From Cymbomonas tetramitiformis (lineage: Eukaryota; Chlorophyta; Pyramimonadophyceae; Pyramimonadales; Pyramimonadaceae): a stretch of 64,000 nucleotides of DNA. The position numbers were made by a program, and so were the translations under genes. Each line of letters begins with the position of its first letter. Position 1 is the stretch's first letter. Under the pieces are notes generated by a model. That model saw only the letters and a list, made by a program, of their open reading frames with translations. It did not search any database and was not told the DNA's origin. Of the stretch, positions 53,729 through 64,000 are shown piece by piece. Where the stretch lies: the NCBI GenBank assembly GCA_001247695.2, contig LGRX02027144.1:1-64000 (forward strand), given 5' to 3'.

Positions 53729-54082
53729 TTATCGATGAGAGACAACTCCTTCACCTCGCCGAACAAGGTCGCCAAGATGTTGGAGTCCCACCTGATTACC
53801 TCTCCCCTTGGATCTCAACGCCTTGTCGCGCATGCAGTATGCCCCTTCCGTCGCCGATGGCCATTTCGCAGCGACCACCCCGAAGTGGGGATTGCGAAAT
53901 GCCTCGCACGTATCCACCACCGCAGCTACCAATGACAACTGGTTGTGCCGCAGGTACAATTGTAGCTTGTGGTGTAGTTGGGGTCGCTCACTCACTCTCG
54001 CTTGAGCCTTAGCGGTGTCGAACATCGGAGCTAAATTCCTACGCCGTCTCGTAGGAGGGGTCGCCATGGATTTCGTCTGCAT
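53729..54082 (-). pseudogene. Gag N-terminal fragment related to element 2
   Basis: The frame begins MQTKSMATPPTRRRRNLAPM and continues FDTAKAQARVSERPQLHH. The start resembles that of the element 2 gag (MA-HRRRTLSTIFDSVAAR). It stops after about 117 codons, directly beside MITE family M, and no LTRs were found around it. Probably a fragment of a third, related element. Confidence 0.4.
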
Positions 54083-54139
54083 GCTGAAAATGACTATATC
54101 AAGATATGAGAAGCACGAGGTGGGATGTCAGGGTTATGA

Positions 54140-54312
54140 CCGATGACACATGTGTCATACATGTCATACCTGTCAGACATGTCATACCATGTCATGCCAT
54201 GTCATGTCGAGCCATGTCATATATTATAATGACAGACAGTCGTCAGACAGTCGTCAGACAATCGTCAGACAGTCGTCAGACAATCGTCAGACAATCGTCA
54301 GACAATCGTCAG
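54140..54312 (+). repeat. CATGTCAT-rich tract and 11 bp minisatellite
   Basis: 54140-54225 is an irregular array of (C)ATGTCAT(A/G)C; 54238-54310 is about seven units of A(G/A)TCGTCAGAC. Confidence 0.85.
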
Positions 54313-57300
54313 TACGGTCGACTATGACTGTACATGTCATCGAGATGATAAGTCGCATCATCTGTCATTCATTCAAGGTAAGACTTGAATGGCACATGTC
54401 ATCGAGAGGCCGTATGTCGCGGACTCGAGATGGCGAAGCAAGATCCATCTTGAAGAACCGAAATGGTTCGGAGAAGAATGCATCTTCGCTTCTAGCATGT
54501 TCTGAATAAGCATGCGCAGTATCATATGGCAAACACATTATTCGTTTGGCCGATACTGGTCGTTCAACCAATGTCTCGGGTTCACAACCCAATAGCGGTA
54601 CCATCTATGCGATGGGAGACATTCGGTATAGATGAGCTAGCGTTGTGCTAGAGCAGTATCTTCTGTCAGAAGTCTGCACTCATCCCCGCTAATAACTTGC
54701 ACGTGTGTTACCGTCCCATAACACCGCGCTGTCTATTATATTATATGATATACTAAGGGCTACTCGCATATCAGCCGTATCAGATGGTATTCTAACTCGT
54801 CAAGGCACGAACGAGAACTTTTGTGTGAGTGCAGCGCGTAGATATCAATAATTTTATGTTTACAGGTTGCGGAGCGCAAAGCATATCTGGCGACGCAATC
54901 GAATAAGCACGAATATTTGATATACTACATATGCCGCTGCAAAAGCGAAGAGAGTGCGCGAGGATAATCGTCGCATTCGCAGGATCGTGCATAACAGCTG
55001 ACCGTCGTATACACTGTGCGAAAAGGTGTGCATGAGGCATACGAATGCTCTGTGATCACATATGCGCACCTGTAAGAAATGTATGTACGGCGATCATATA
55101 TGCGCGAAAAAGCGATTCGCAGCTAGAAGTATGCGCGGCGATCATATGCACGCGCAAAAGCTATTCGCAGCTGTAAAAATTACGCAGTATGAGATACGGG
55201 CACAGAAAACATCAGCGGATTCATGATCCGCGCGCAATTTAGCACTCGTATCATGTGCTAAGTACACTGCGACAATATGTGCCCTTCATCAATAGCGCGC
55301 GCGATTGCATTAAATCACTTGCAGCGCACGACAATCATCTTGCAGTTTTATGATGACGATGTCAATATAGTTGCAACGATCATCTGCGCATTATATGCGC
55401 GCGTCAATATCCTCTGCAAAATAAGTGCATACTCGCAGGGATATTCATGAATGGACGCATGATGACCATTTTACAACATACCACACAATACCTTGATGAC
55501 TGCTGAGATATTTCAAATTATTCACTGTCAGAATTTGTATACTTACTTGCAATCAAGAGTTTGAACTGCATGAATGCTGTATGCATCTACATGACAGATC
55601 ATGAATACTTAGCAGCAATATAATAATGTGTGCAAGATATGTGTGTGCGGAGATTGCAATGATTGCAGCACACACACCAGGGCACATATCTTATGGGGAT
55701 TGGCCGGCCCGGGGCCGAGAGCAGCGCCCAAAAAGAGCTCCGGGCCGAAAGCGGGCCGGTCGATTTTTCATCCTTAAGTATGGAAAACATTTGAAAATTA
55801 GCAAAAACACGTGTTTTTCTTTATTCCGGGCCGAGAGTCATTCTAGGAAGATATGTGCCCTGACACACACACACACACACATGCACATATACTCACTTGC
55901 AGCATTCACCAACATGCAGTATATAATGAGTACATGCAGCATTACACCACATATACATTATATATTGAGTGACTGCAACACTGTGAATTGTGCATGCATC
56001 ACCAATACAGCTTGACCACGATACCAGTTGTAGTATATATACCAGTTTGATCACGCTAACAACTGGAACACTCGCATCATATTGCAATATATTGAACATT
56101 GCATAAAGCATATTGCAGTGCATGCTAAGTTATATTAGAACCCATGTTAGTGAAAGGTGCCTGAAAGTAATCTTAACACCATAATTAGATCGTCATGCTC
56201 CGAGGAGCCGAGGTGCTCTTCGGATCACATGCACGTTCTATGGTGGATTACTGGATGGAATGCACACCGGAACTACATGTGAAATAAACAAGCAACTAAT
56301 TATTGTAAATGAGATTATACAATATTACAATAACCCCTAACCTGATATATATCATGCTAGATTTATTCAGTACATGGTATGTTGATCACCATCCTGCATG
56401 ATATCTGGGTATATTGTAATACCAGAAGTCACCTATCTGCAAGTGTGTATAGTGAATTCACACACACACACACACTTACAAGTACTAATCAGCAAGTGCT
56501 GCACAATGCACACACTACTGACATTACTGTGTAAGATGACATTCACTAACTCAGTAAGTGAAATGATCAACTATAATGTCCATTATGTGCATGATAATAT
56601 AGATACCATTCCACAAACACATGTGCGTGTGGAATGTCAGAGATGGCGATAGATATGGGAGCAGGATAAAACAACATGCTGTAGGGCTGGATGGAGATAT
56701 CTCCAGACCCGAAGGCAGAATACTGTGCTCATTGTAACAGCTGGTAACTGTTGAGCACAATCCATCCACTCTCACATATCGTTGGAGCAACAACAACCAC
56801 AATACTGCATTGTGACAATTGACTCAGTAATGATCAGCACAAAAGCATGTACCTAATCAGATAAATACATATATATATATTGAGCTGACATAGGTTGTTG
56901 TGGACACACACACACACATACATTGTGTTGTGCTGAACTGCTTGGATTATTATCAAGTTGTGTCCTGATATGTTTGAAATCTAGAGATATCCCTTTGATA
57001 TGCTCTTAGTGCACAGCCATATGCTCAAACATATCATAGGTTCTGATAAGTTATCACTTAAGTGGTTAGTCCGCTTACAGTTGATACATCTAACATATCG
57101 CCAGGGAGTGCATTAACTTCCATGGGTTTCAAATCAGTAAAACCCACATTTTTTATCAACCACACATGTTGATTATCAGAGATATTCACTTTTATGCCAT
57201 GAAAATTGTCATGTGCAAAAGTGAAGTAAGTTGCAGTAGTTCTGTAGCTTGCAACTTACATACACACCGAGATATGTTACTGAGGTAATAAATCAGATGG

Positions 57301-58236
57301 TCAAAAAAGCTGTAAAATGGGTGAAAATCGTTGGCGATAACTTTCAAAACTGAAATTTCGACCCCATTTTATTTTAACTTATGATTTTATACCTATTGAG
57401 ATATCAGAAAAACATAATGACCATGGTCATATCTCGTGTAACACCCTAGATATTAGGTGTGTAATATGTAGGGGTGTACATATTGGCTGTAACGAAATGC
57501 GTAAAAAGTTCACACGCATTATTTCAAAATGAAAAATTCGGGTTGATTTTTTTGCTGATCTGATTATTCAGCTATCAATAAATAATCCCTGATTTATGCA
57601 GCACTTGTAACACCCTGTAACACCCTAAAAATTAAATGTGTGTGTCAGGGGTGTAACATACCTCTTGTAAACCACGTAACATACAGTGTAAAATTAAATG
57701 CAGTTTTGCTTATATATATTTGCAAAATGTTTATACTGCTTTAATTTAATATATTTTAGGGTTACTGATACCAAGTAACACCCTAAACACACTGTGGGAC
57801 ATAGGGGTCACTGTGACGTTACATACCCTAAATGCCACCTAAATATTGGATACACTTCGTGTTTGGCATATATATATCATGCTGTAATCAGCACAGACAT
57901 GATAATATTTCGGGCAACAACCCAAGAACTGTAGGGCTACATCCCAAAAACTGCAGGGCTACAACCCAAGAACTGTAGGGCTGTAACCCTAAAACCGTAA
58001 CAGCTGCTTCCTATAGGATTGCATGCTATATCTTGAGGTAAAAGGCAACTGACAACTGCCTATATATTTCACACTTCCTTGAGGGGGGAAGAAGGTGGAT
58101 ATATGTACATACATCACCTCATTATAATATACAGATATACTATATGTATATAACATAGATATATATACTATATATATATACCAACACACACACTCAGTTA
58201 GCTGAAGACATTTTTGTGTTGTGTTTTGTTTTTTAG
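54313..58236. other. AT-rich gene-poor region
   Basis: No supported gene on either strand. It contains (AC)n at about 55863-55880 and 56459-56475, (TA)n near 56868 and 58145-58180, two ~48 bp copies of GATCATAT...GCAAAAGC(G/T)ATTCGCAGCT near 55090-55175, and three 22 bp units ACAACCCAAGAACTGTAGGG(CT) at 57918-57984. Composition differs sharply from the GC-rich gene regions. Its right part is the 5' leader of the Ty3-like gag. Confidence 0.65.
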
Positions 58237-58965
58237 ATGGCAGAAGCAGAAGATACAGATATCCCAGCCATCAATGCAGACCCATCAACATGGTTCTTCG
58301 ACATATTAGGCTCCTATGATTCATTCTGTCGATTCAAGATTCCGAAGTGGCTCGTTGGTTATGACAACACACAGACCAGATTCGACCAGATAGGCTACTT
58401 CGACAATATCAGTCGCATGAAGCCTGATATGAGCAGATATAGGGATCCTGAGAATGAACCTCAGGAACCAGAAGAGGAGTATTCAGCAGATAGTGCTCCG
58501 ATAGTCTTTACAAACCCTGCTGGCGATTCATTGCCAGCTCCAGTACCGGCTCCGACCACTTTGGTTCCAAAGGTGAAAATGACACCACCTAAGGAATTCA
58601 GAACAGGACAGGACGCAGAGATTTGGCTGGAAACCGTTGATAGATATTTCCAATTCACGTATCCAGGAGTTCCAGATAAGGACCTGATCACAGTATTCCT
58701 GACCCTCATCCAAAATAATGACCGACATTATTTCCAGGTCGTGGCTAATCAACCAGATGCCACATATGCAAGGGTCAGAGGGATTTTCCTCAGTCAGTTT
58801 GGTAACCCCCACAAAAGATCAGTGGCCAAGAAACACCTAATGGCGCTGCATCAAGGGAACCAGCGGCTGATACGCTGTGGGTGGCGTCTGTGGTTGCTGT
58901 GCTGGGGTGCTGTTGTCGTGACGGGTCGTACTGTCGTGCTTTGGTGTTTGGGGGTATTTGGGTGA
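58237..58965 (+). pseudogene. Truncated Ty3/gypsy-type Gag
   Basis: ATG at 58237 begins MAEAEDTDIPAINADPSTWF. After an acidic Pro-rich linker the retrotransposon gag domain reads PPKEFRTGQDAEIWLETVDR, then YFQFTYPGVPDKDLITVFLT, up to LSQFGNPHKRSVAKKHLMAL. Homology-like protein ends near 58860 (HQGN); the following residues to the stop at 58965 are GC-rich, unrelated sequence. No zinc knuckle, protease or polymerase follows, so the element was cut by an insertion or deletion at about 58860. Confidence 0.7.
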
Positions 58966-60401
58966 AAAGTGCCATCGGGCGAATAACTGATTGTGAGGAA
59001 GGGGGGCTTCTGATGGGCGTTGCAGCAGTCGGGAGGTGTCACTGAGGCTCGCACTCGCAAAGGGGATGAATCTGTGAGGCTCGCCCTTGTAAGGGAAGCA
59101 GTCAATGAGGACCGTACTCCTGAGAGGCGCGGCCAATGAGGCCCGTACTCGCGAGGGGGGAAGGCGTCACTGAGGCCCGCACTCATGTGTGTGCTGTGGC
59201 GAATTGGGGCGCAAGCTAGGTGTATGCCGGCATGTGCTTTCCTGGGGCCGTGCTGAAGCGAGATTTATATCCGAAGGGTGACTGGCTGACGGGGACGTGT
59301 TTGGCGAGATTTATATCTGAAGGGTGACTGGCTGACGGGGACGTGTTTGGCGAGATTTACATCTGGAGGGTGACTGGCTGGCCTGGGAGCGCTGGTGGTA
59401 CCTGAGTACGAAAGCGGGGCGATGGCGTGACCGAGTGGGAAATAACTGGTATAACTGGTATAACTGGTTGAGCGAGACGGGGTCAGCCGACTGGGGGAAA
59501 ATGGTGCTGCAGAGTGGGAAAAAACGGTGATAACTGAGCGCGGGAACGTGGTTATAATTGCCTGAGGGGTGACAGGGATGTGGCGGAGCTGGGACAGCGG
59601 GGGGCCTGTCGTGGGCTGCAAGGTCCCCCGACCCCGTGGTGGGCGTGTCCATAGTCAGACAGCTGTCGCGATTATGAACAGCGATGTGTCGTGGCGGGTG
59701 GCGTGGTGGCACGGCTGCTGAGGTGTCAGGTGTGCGGGGTGGCGGTGTCTGGGCGCGCGTGTTGTTTGCGGGGGGAAATTTTTAGATATATCCCCCCCCA
59801 GCTGAGGGCGTACTGGGCAGGGAGCCTTCTGCTGGTTAAGACGGGGACAGCGCGGTGTGTGTGTTGGGGCGGGGCGTTGTGGTGGCGGTGGTTGGGGCGA
59901 TTTGGTTACGGCTGGCTGCGCGTTGATCTCGTAGTTCAGTGGCTGAGCGGCTGCGGCTGTGGGCGTGTTGATCTCGTCGTTGATGGTCAAGTAGCGGCGG
60001 CTGCGGGCGTGTTGATCTCGTAGTTCGCTGGCTGGGTGGTGGCGGCTGTGGGCGTGTTGATCTCGTAGTTGATGTCTGAACGGGTGCGGCTGCGGGTGTG
60101 TGTTGTGTTGGGGCCTTTCTGGGGATGTGGCGCCCGGGCTGCGGGCAATGTTGTGCTGGGGCTGCTGGGAGTGTTGAGTTGGGTTTTTTTTTTTGCAAGT
60201 TGGGGGATGTTGCTTTGGGGCTGCTGAAAACGTGGCGTTGGGGCTTTTGGGGAGGTTGTTAGGGGCTGGGGTGCTGATATCATGGCGGATGCGGGAGTGT
60301 TTCTTTTTGGCTAGTCCTGTCGTAGGGTAGAGTTAGCTCAGGGTGGTCGGGTGCCCGTCGTGTCGGCTGTGTTGTGGCGGTGGTGAGGCTGCGGATCGTG
60401 G
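58866..60401. repeat. GC-rich block of several tandem repeats
   Basis: 59035-59190 carries irregular GTCACTGAGGC(T/C)CGCACTCG units. 59262-59375 has three 46 bp units of CGAGATTTA(T/C)ATC...GGTGACTGGCTG. 59915-60080 has four units of GTGTTGATCTCGTAGTTC...GGCGGCTG. The composition jumps abruptly from the AT-rich DNA to the left. No gene is supported. Confidence 0.75.
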
Positions 60402-61944
60402 TCAGAAGGACATGGAGCACGCTGCTGCTTGTGGTTTGAGCCTACGTTGCAGAGTGGTGGCGGTGTCGGCGATGATGAGCCATACGTTGCGTCTGCCGAG
60501 TGGGCCCTTCTGCTTGCAGAGTAAGATGCTCATACGTTGCGCAGTGGCCAGCTCTCTTGCTGGGGGTGGGTATGTGCGTTGCGCCTCCTCCGCGTTCTCC
60601 ATCTCCGGCTGCTCCTCAGTAACAACTCCAAGAACAGCTGCTCCTGCAGCCAAGACAAATTACACTTTTTCAGTTTTCTTTTTTTCGTTTCGTGCTGTTA
60701 CTCTTTCCCTCCTAAAAGCATGCGAGCAGAGTATGTCCGGTGGTCGCAAGTAGCTAGCCTCACCTTGCAGGTCTTCTGAAGGGCAAGCCGTATCACCTCC
60801 AGCTGCCACACCATACTGATCCACCGCGATCTCCATCTCCGGCTGCTCCTCAGCAACAGGAACATGAACAGTTGCTCCTGCAGCCAAAATAACTTATGTG
60901 TTTTTCAGTATTTTCAACAGTTTCAAGCTCTTCCTAAAAGAATGCGAGCAGAGACAGTAGGACTGGCGAATGTGCCTGGTCGACTGTATCCTCACCTGGC
61001 ATGTCTTCCGTTCCAGACAGCTGTGCCACCATCTCCTTCTCCACCTCCGACAAATCGCCAAAGGTTCCGAGCGCCTCTGTCAGGATCGCCTGAGACTTGG
61101 CATCCAGAGCAGCACCCGGACCCTGCTGCTCCTCCGCCACCTCGTTGCCATCCTGCCCCCCAGCGTCTTCACCACCAGCCTCCACGATCTCCTGCTGCCC
61201 CCCAGCTGCCGCAGCTCCAGCAGCCACAGCTACTGCAGCAACTTCGCCAGCAGCCTGCTCCTCCTCCACGATCTCCTTCTGCCCAGCTGCAGCAACTATT
61301 GCAGCCACAGCTTCTGCAAGAACTTCACCAACAGCCTGCTGAACCCCCTCGGTCTCCTGCTGCCCAGCAGCAACTGCAGCTTCAGCAGCCCATCCACGCA
61401 CAAACCCGCCCCGGTTGCGCTGCTTCAGCTCGTCCATCAGCCCAGCAGGATATTTGCGAGGCCTGCACCTGCTCTGAAACCCACTCTTGCCGTCGCAACC
61501 CGAGCGGTGGCACCAGGACTCGTCGGGGTTGTTCTTGAAGCCAAAGGCGCATACCCCATGGAAGCTGCGCTTGCAGTTGCGGCATGCATGCCCGGGTGGT
61601 GAGCCATCCACCTTACCCTTGGCGCAAAACAGACAGAAGTCGGCAACCCAACTTCCGCAATGTCCGCATTCCTCGGGGTTGGTTGCGCCCGCACCACATG
61701 CCCGGTGAAAGTAAGCCCCACAAACTCGGCAATTCTTGTCCAATACTGGCACCCTTCCAGGAACCTGAGAGTGCGAGCAGTAAGCCACTTGGCAGATATG
61801 CGTTGGAAATGTTAGCTGCTTTCTTGACTTGGAGGCTTCTGAAATCTTAGCCCCCTGGTCCACCAAAGCGCTCCCACGCGCTAGCTGGGATCTCTTCGTA
61901 GGTTGGTGGGTCCCTGACAACTTAGCATTACCGCGGCGCGACAT
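60402..61944 (-). CDS. Cys-rich (PHD-like) zinc-binding protein with duplicated C-terminal exon (434 aa)
   Basis: Exon 1 60996-61944 (ATG 61944), exon 2 60764-60877 and exon 3 60402-60643 sum to 1305 nt, 435 codons including TGA. The junctions are phase 1 (donors G|GTGAGG; acceptors GGCTGCAG|GA). The N-terminus is basic. Then two Cys/His clusters: CRVCGAYFHRACG...CGHC and CLFC...CRNCKRSFHGVC...WC-x4-C. The second has the CxxC-x3-FHxxC...W-C spacing of PHD-like zinc sites. An Ala/Glu/Gln-rich helical region with repeated QQE(I/T)VE follows. Exons 2 and 3 both begin GAxV and contain EEQPEME, with matching upstream introns. Chromatin or protein-interaction function is inference. Confidence 0.75.
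60530..60900 (-). repeat. Tandem duplication of an exon with its intron
   Basis: The exon 2 start (60877 leftward) and exon 3 start (60643 leftward) share GAGGAGCAGCCGGAGATGGA and the same acceptor. The introns share AAAAG(A/C)ATGCGAGCAGAG. The unit is about 234 bp; the copies have since diverged. Confidence 0.75.
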
Positions 61945-62230
61945 GTTCAACTATCGATCAGTTCCCAGTTGACACCAGGGGTGTCGTCCAACGACTCTTG
62001 ATCTATGAAGGTTGTTTGAGCACAAGGATTTATAACACGCCCAATGCTCTGAGTACTCTGTGATAACCCACAAATCGCAATCTGGCCCCCACCAGCAACG
62101 CACTTGTGCTTTGTTCTTGTTGCCTCCAAAACAGAATTCACACTCACGCACGAATCGAGGCATACCTAGGTAATTGAACCGTTGCAATTTGAGTCGCGCT
62201 TGGTGAACTCTGGTGTGAATGTGGAAAGTT
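61945..62230. other. 5' flank of the zinc-binding gene
   Basis: No gene seen. An open minus-strand frame reads CWWGPDCDLWVITEYSEHWA, which may be chance or a decayed exon. No clear TATA box. Confidence 0.4.
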
Positions 62231-62760
62231 ACTGTAAAACCGCCCGTGCGATGAAAGCCCCCCTGTGACTAGGAACATCGCACGGGCGGTTTTTTGTGTA
62301 GTCGAAATTGTAAGATGTAATATAAATTCACTATACATTCACTGAACTGTAAAACCGCCCGTGCGATGAAAGCCCCCCTGTGACTAGGAACATCGCACGG
62401 GCGGTTTTTTGTGTAGTCGAAATTGTAAGATGTAATATAAATTCACTATAAATTCACTGAACTGTAAAACCGCCCGTGCGATGAAAGCCCCCCTGTGACT
62501 AGGAACATCGCACGGGCGGTTTTTTGTGTAGTCGAAATTGTAAGATGTAACATAAATTCACTATAAATTCACTGAACTGTAAAACCGCCCGTGCGATCAA
62601 AGCCCCCCTGTGACTAGGAACATCGCACGGGCGGTTTTTTGTGTAGTCGAAATTGTAAGATGTAACATAAATTCACTATAAATTCACTGAACTGTAAAAC
62701 CGCCCGTGCGATGAAAGCCCTCCTGTGACTAGGAACATCGCACGGGCGGTTTTTTGTGTT
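62231..62760. repeat. Five tandem 115 bp units, each with an 18 bp perfect hairpin
   Basis: Units start at 62231, 62346, 62461, 62576 and 62691. Each contains AAAACCGCCCGTGCGATG, a loop of about 22 nt, and CATCGCACGGGCGGTTTTTT. The copies differ by a handful of substitutions, mostly in the AT-rich spacer and loop. The last copy lacks the spacer. Confidence 0.95.
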
Positions 62761-62897
62761 GTTTTTTTACATGCCAAGTGCAAAAGCAAAAGTTCAGATT
62801 GTTTACTTTTTGAAACACTACCTACACAAACATGTAAAGCATAACGGATAATAATGCAACGCTGCTTATCAGTGGCATACATTAGAAGAGATATATC

Positions 62898-63995
62898 ATG
62901 TCTTCAGATGGTTTTCTGCTGGATATTTTGCCTTGGCTGTCTAGCATTGGTGAACAGGCGAAAGATTTCCCAACTGACTATCCTATTGCGGAGGAGAATG
63001 TGCAACGCGGGATTGAGCTGAGTAGCGAAATTTCGGAGTTTGCAGCGCATTGGCGTGCTACAGGGGCAGGAAGTGCGGGAACGCCGCTTGCAGACCAGGT
63101 CGCGGAGGCGGCTGAGCCAACTTCGACTGCGATCAAACGTCGCGCGAGTAATGTGCAACGCCAAAGGATTTCTCGTTCTGAGAAATGCCTGAGACTGGAT
63201 TCTACCGCAACATGCGCGGACGCTAGTAGAGCACAAGCTTCCGAGGTAACCGCAGTGGTCCCGCGTGGAAGCCAGTCGTACTGGAATAAGAAGATCGGCG
63301 CGGTGTTCCAGAACTCGCCGGGAATTATAGCTGGGGCGTTGGCGAACTACATACGCACACTGAACTCGGATAATCAAAATCTCTTGCGCACGCTTTTGGC
63401 CAGCGCAGAGGAGAGCGTTGGACAGATAATGGTGTCAAGTTTTCGGGAATCATTTTCAGCTTTGGCAACAACCAGAACCAATCAGAACCAGGACACTCAA
63501 CTGTCTGGGGCTGCAATGGCGTTTGGAGAAGCCGCACGGGGTATGGAGAACAGTATCGCGGATGTATTGGGCATTCGACGTCCGGTTGTGGTTACTGGGA
63601 TAGTGGGGCATCGCAATTTGCTGGATGGCGCGAGCTTGGGGACTGTACAAAGGCTTCGAAGTGGGCTTCTGGAAGGCCTGGTTAGAAAGAATCGAAACTT
63701 GGCTAACCAAATGGCAAATGAGCTGTTTATTGCGAAGATTCGCGACTTCTGGCTCAGTCCTGGAATAACACGTGTGTCAACTTCCAAGCGGGACGTCCTG
63801 AAGCTGAAGCATCCTGACGGGACGACTGAGAAGGCCCCCAAACACTGGTTAGAAATGACACAACTAGAGGTGTACCGCAAGTTCCAGAAGAAGGAGCCTG
63901 GCATCAAGATTGGGCTGCGGTGTTTCGAGCAGAACAAACCGAAGCAAGTGCGACGACTCACTAGACGGGACACCATCTCCTGCTGCTGTAGATAA
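62898..63995 (+). CDS. Unknown, possibly transposon-associated protein (365 aa)
   Basis: ATG 62898 to TAA 63995, intronless, ending 5 bp before the window edge. The N-terminal half is low in hydrophobics. A helical middle has LANYIRTLNSDNQNLLRTLL, and the basic C-terminus ends TRRDTISCCCR. The order (a VS-x-KRD motif, HWLEMTQLEVYRKF, KIGLRCF, RRDT-CCCR) recalls, from memory only, multicopy algal ORFs in which a Cys/His-rich segment follows RDTCxCRYH. If so, the stop truncates this copy or an intron begins here. The hairpin array directly upstream could be part of the same element. Confidence 0.5.
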   Translation: MSSDGFLLDILPWLSSIGEQAKDFPTDYPIAEENVQRGIELSSEISEFAAHWRATGAGSAGTPLADQVAEAAEPTSTAIKRRASNVQRQRISRSEKCLRLDSTATCADASRAQASEVTAVVPRGSQSYWNKKIGAVFQNSPGIIAGALANYIRTLNSDNQNLLRTLLASAEESVGQIMVSSFRESFSALATTRTNQNQDTQLSGAAMAFGEAARGMENSIADVLGIRRPVVVTGIVGHRNLLDGASLGTVQRLRSGLLEGLVRKNRNLANQMANELFIAKIRDFWLSPGITRVSTSKRDVLKLKHPDGTTEKAPKHWLEMTQLEVYRKFQKKEPGIKIGLRCFEQNKPKQVRRLTRRDTISCCCR

Positions 63996-64000
63996 GGCCT

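Noticed and set aside
58790..60283. Pro/Thr/Gln-rich minus-strand ORFs in the GC-rich repeats
   Set aside because: They follow tandem repeat periods and start without context; no protein family resemblance.

Overview
This window reads as nuclear DNA of a eukaryote, most likely a green alga. The signs are plant-type 24-residue leucine-rich repeats (LRRs), proline-serine-rich extracellular linkers, GT-AG introns that mostly start GTGAGT or GTGAGG, TTTAGGG-like telomeric motifs inside the sequence, and many small mobile elements. A prasinophyte-like chlorophyte is my guess; nothing here fixes the species. All gene models below were read by eye from splice signals and frame consistency; none has transcript support.

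Layout. 1-2910 (+): 3' part of a repeat-rich gene with a likely iron-dependent dioxygenase domain and a long Ala/Lys tail. 2.9-12 kb: mostly non-coding and repetitive, with a small family of acidic-protein genes (3.8-5.7 kb), a strong candidate promoter (6.35-6.43 kb) and many local repeats. 12.1-18.25 kb (-): the standout locus, a secreted LRR protein gene in which 19 successive LRRs are each encoded by their own 69-75 nt exon, separated by near-identical introns. The exon ends, which encode the concave LRR face, vary, while the exon centres and introns do not. 18.3-21 kb: no supported gene. 21.05-24.14 kb: a gag-only LTR retrotransposon nested in a terminal-inverted-repeat element. 25.2-37.9 kb (+): one very large multi-exon gene of unknown function with Cys-rich segments and two intronic minisatellites. 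38.8-43 kb: a TTAA-flanked MITE and a decayed hAT transposase. 43.7-47.3 kb: a second gag-only LTR element, on the minus strand, nested in a MITE.

47.3-64 kb: an intronless gene of the interferon-inducible IFI6/IFI27 (ISG12) type with a signal peptide (50.3-51.3 kb); an unknown minus-strand gene; a miniature LTR element (TRIM) whose LTRs carry tRNA-like Pol III boxes; a second MITE; a gag fragment; an AT-rich gene-poor stretch; a truncated Ty3-like gag; a Cys-rich zinc-binding protein gene with a duplicated exon (60.4-61.9 kb); a 5 x 115 bp hairpin array; and a final unknown, possibly transposon-associated ORF.

The genes do not form an operon-like system. The themes are (i) exon-level tandem duplication as a source of protein novelty and (ii) nested non-autonomous transposons. 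Several otherwise good reading frames need a single-base correction, often in a G or C run, so either consensus errors or recent pseudogenisation must be considered.
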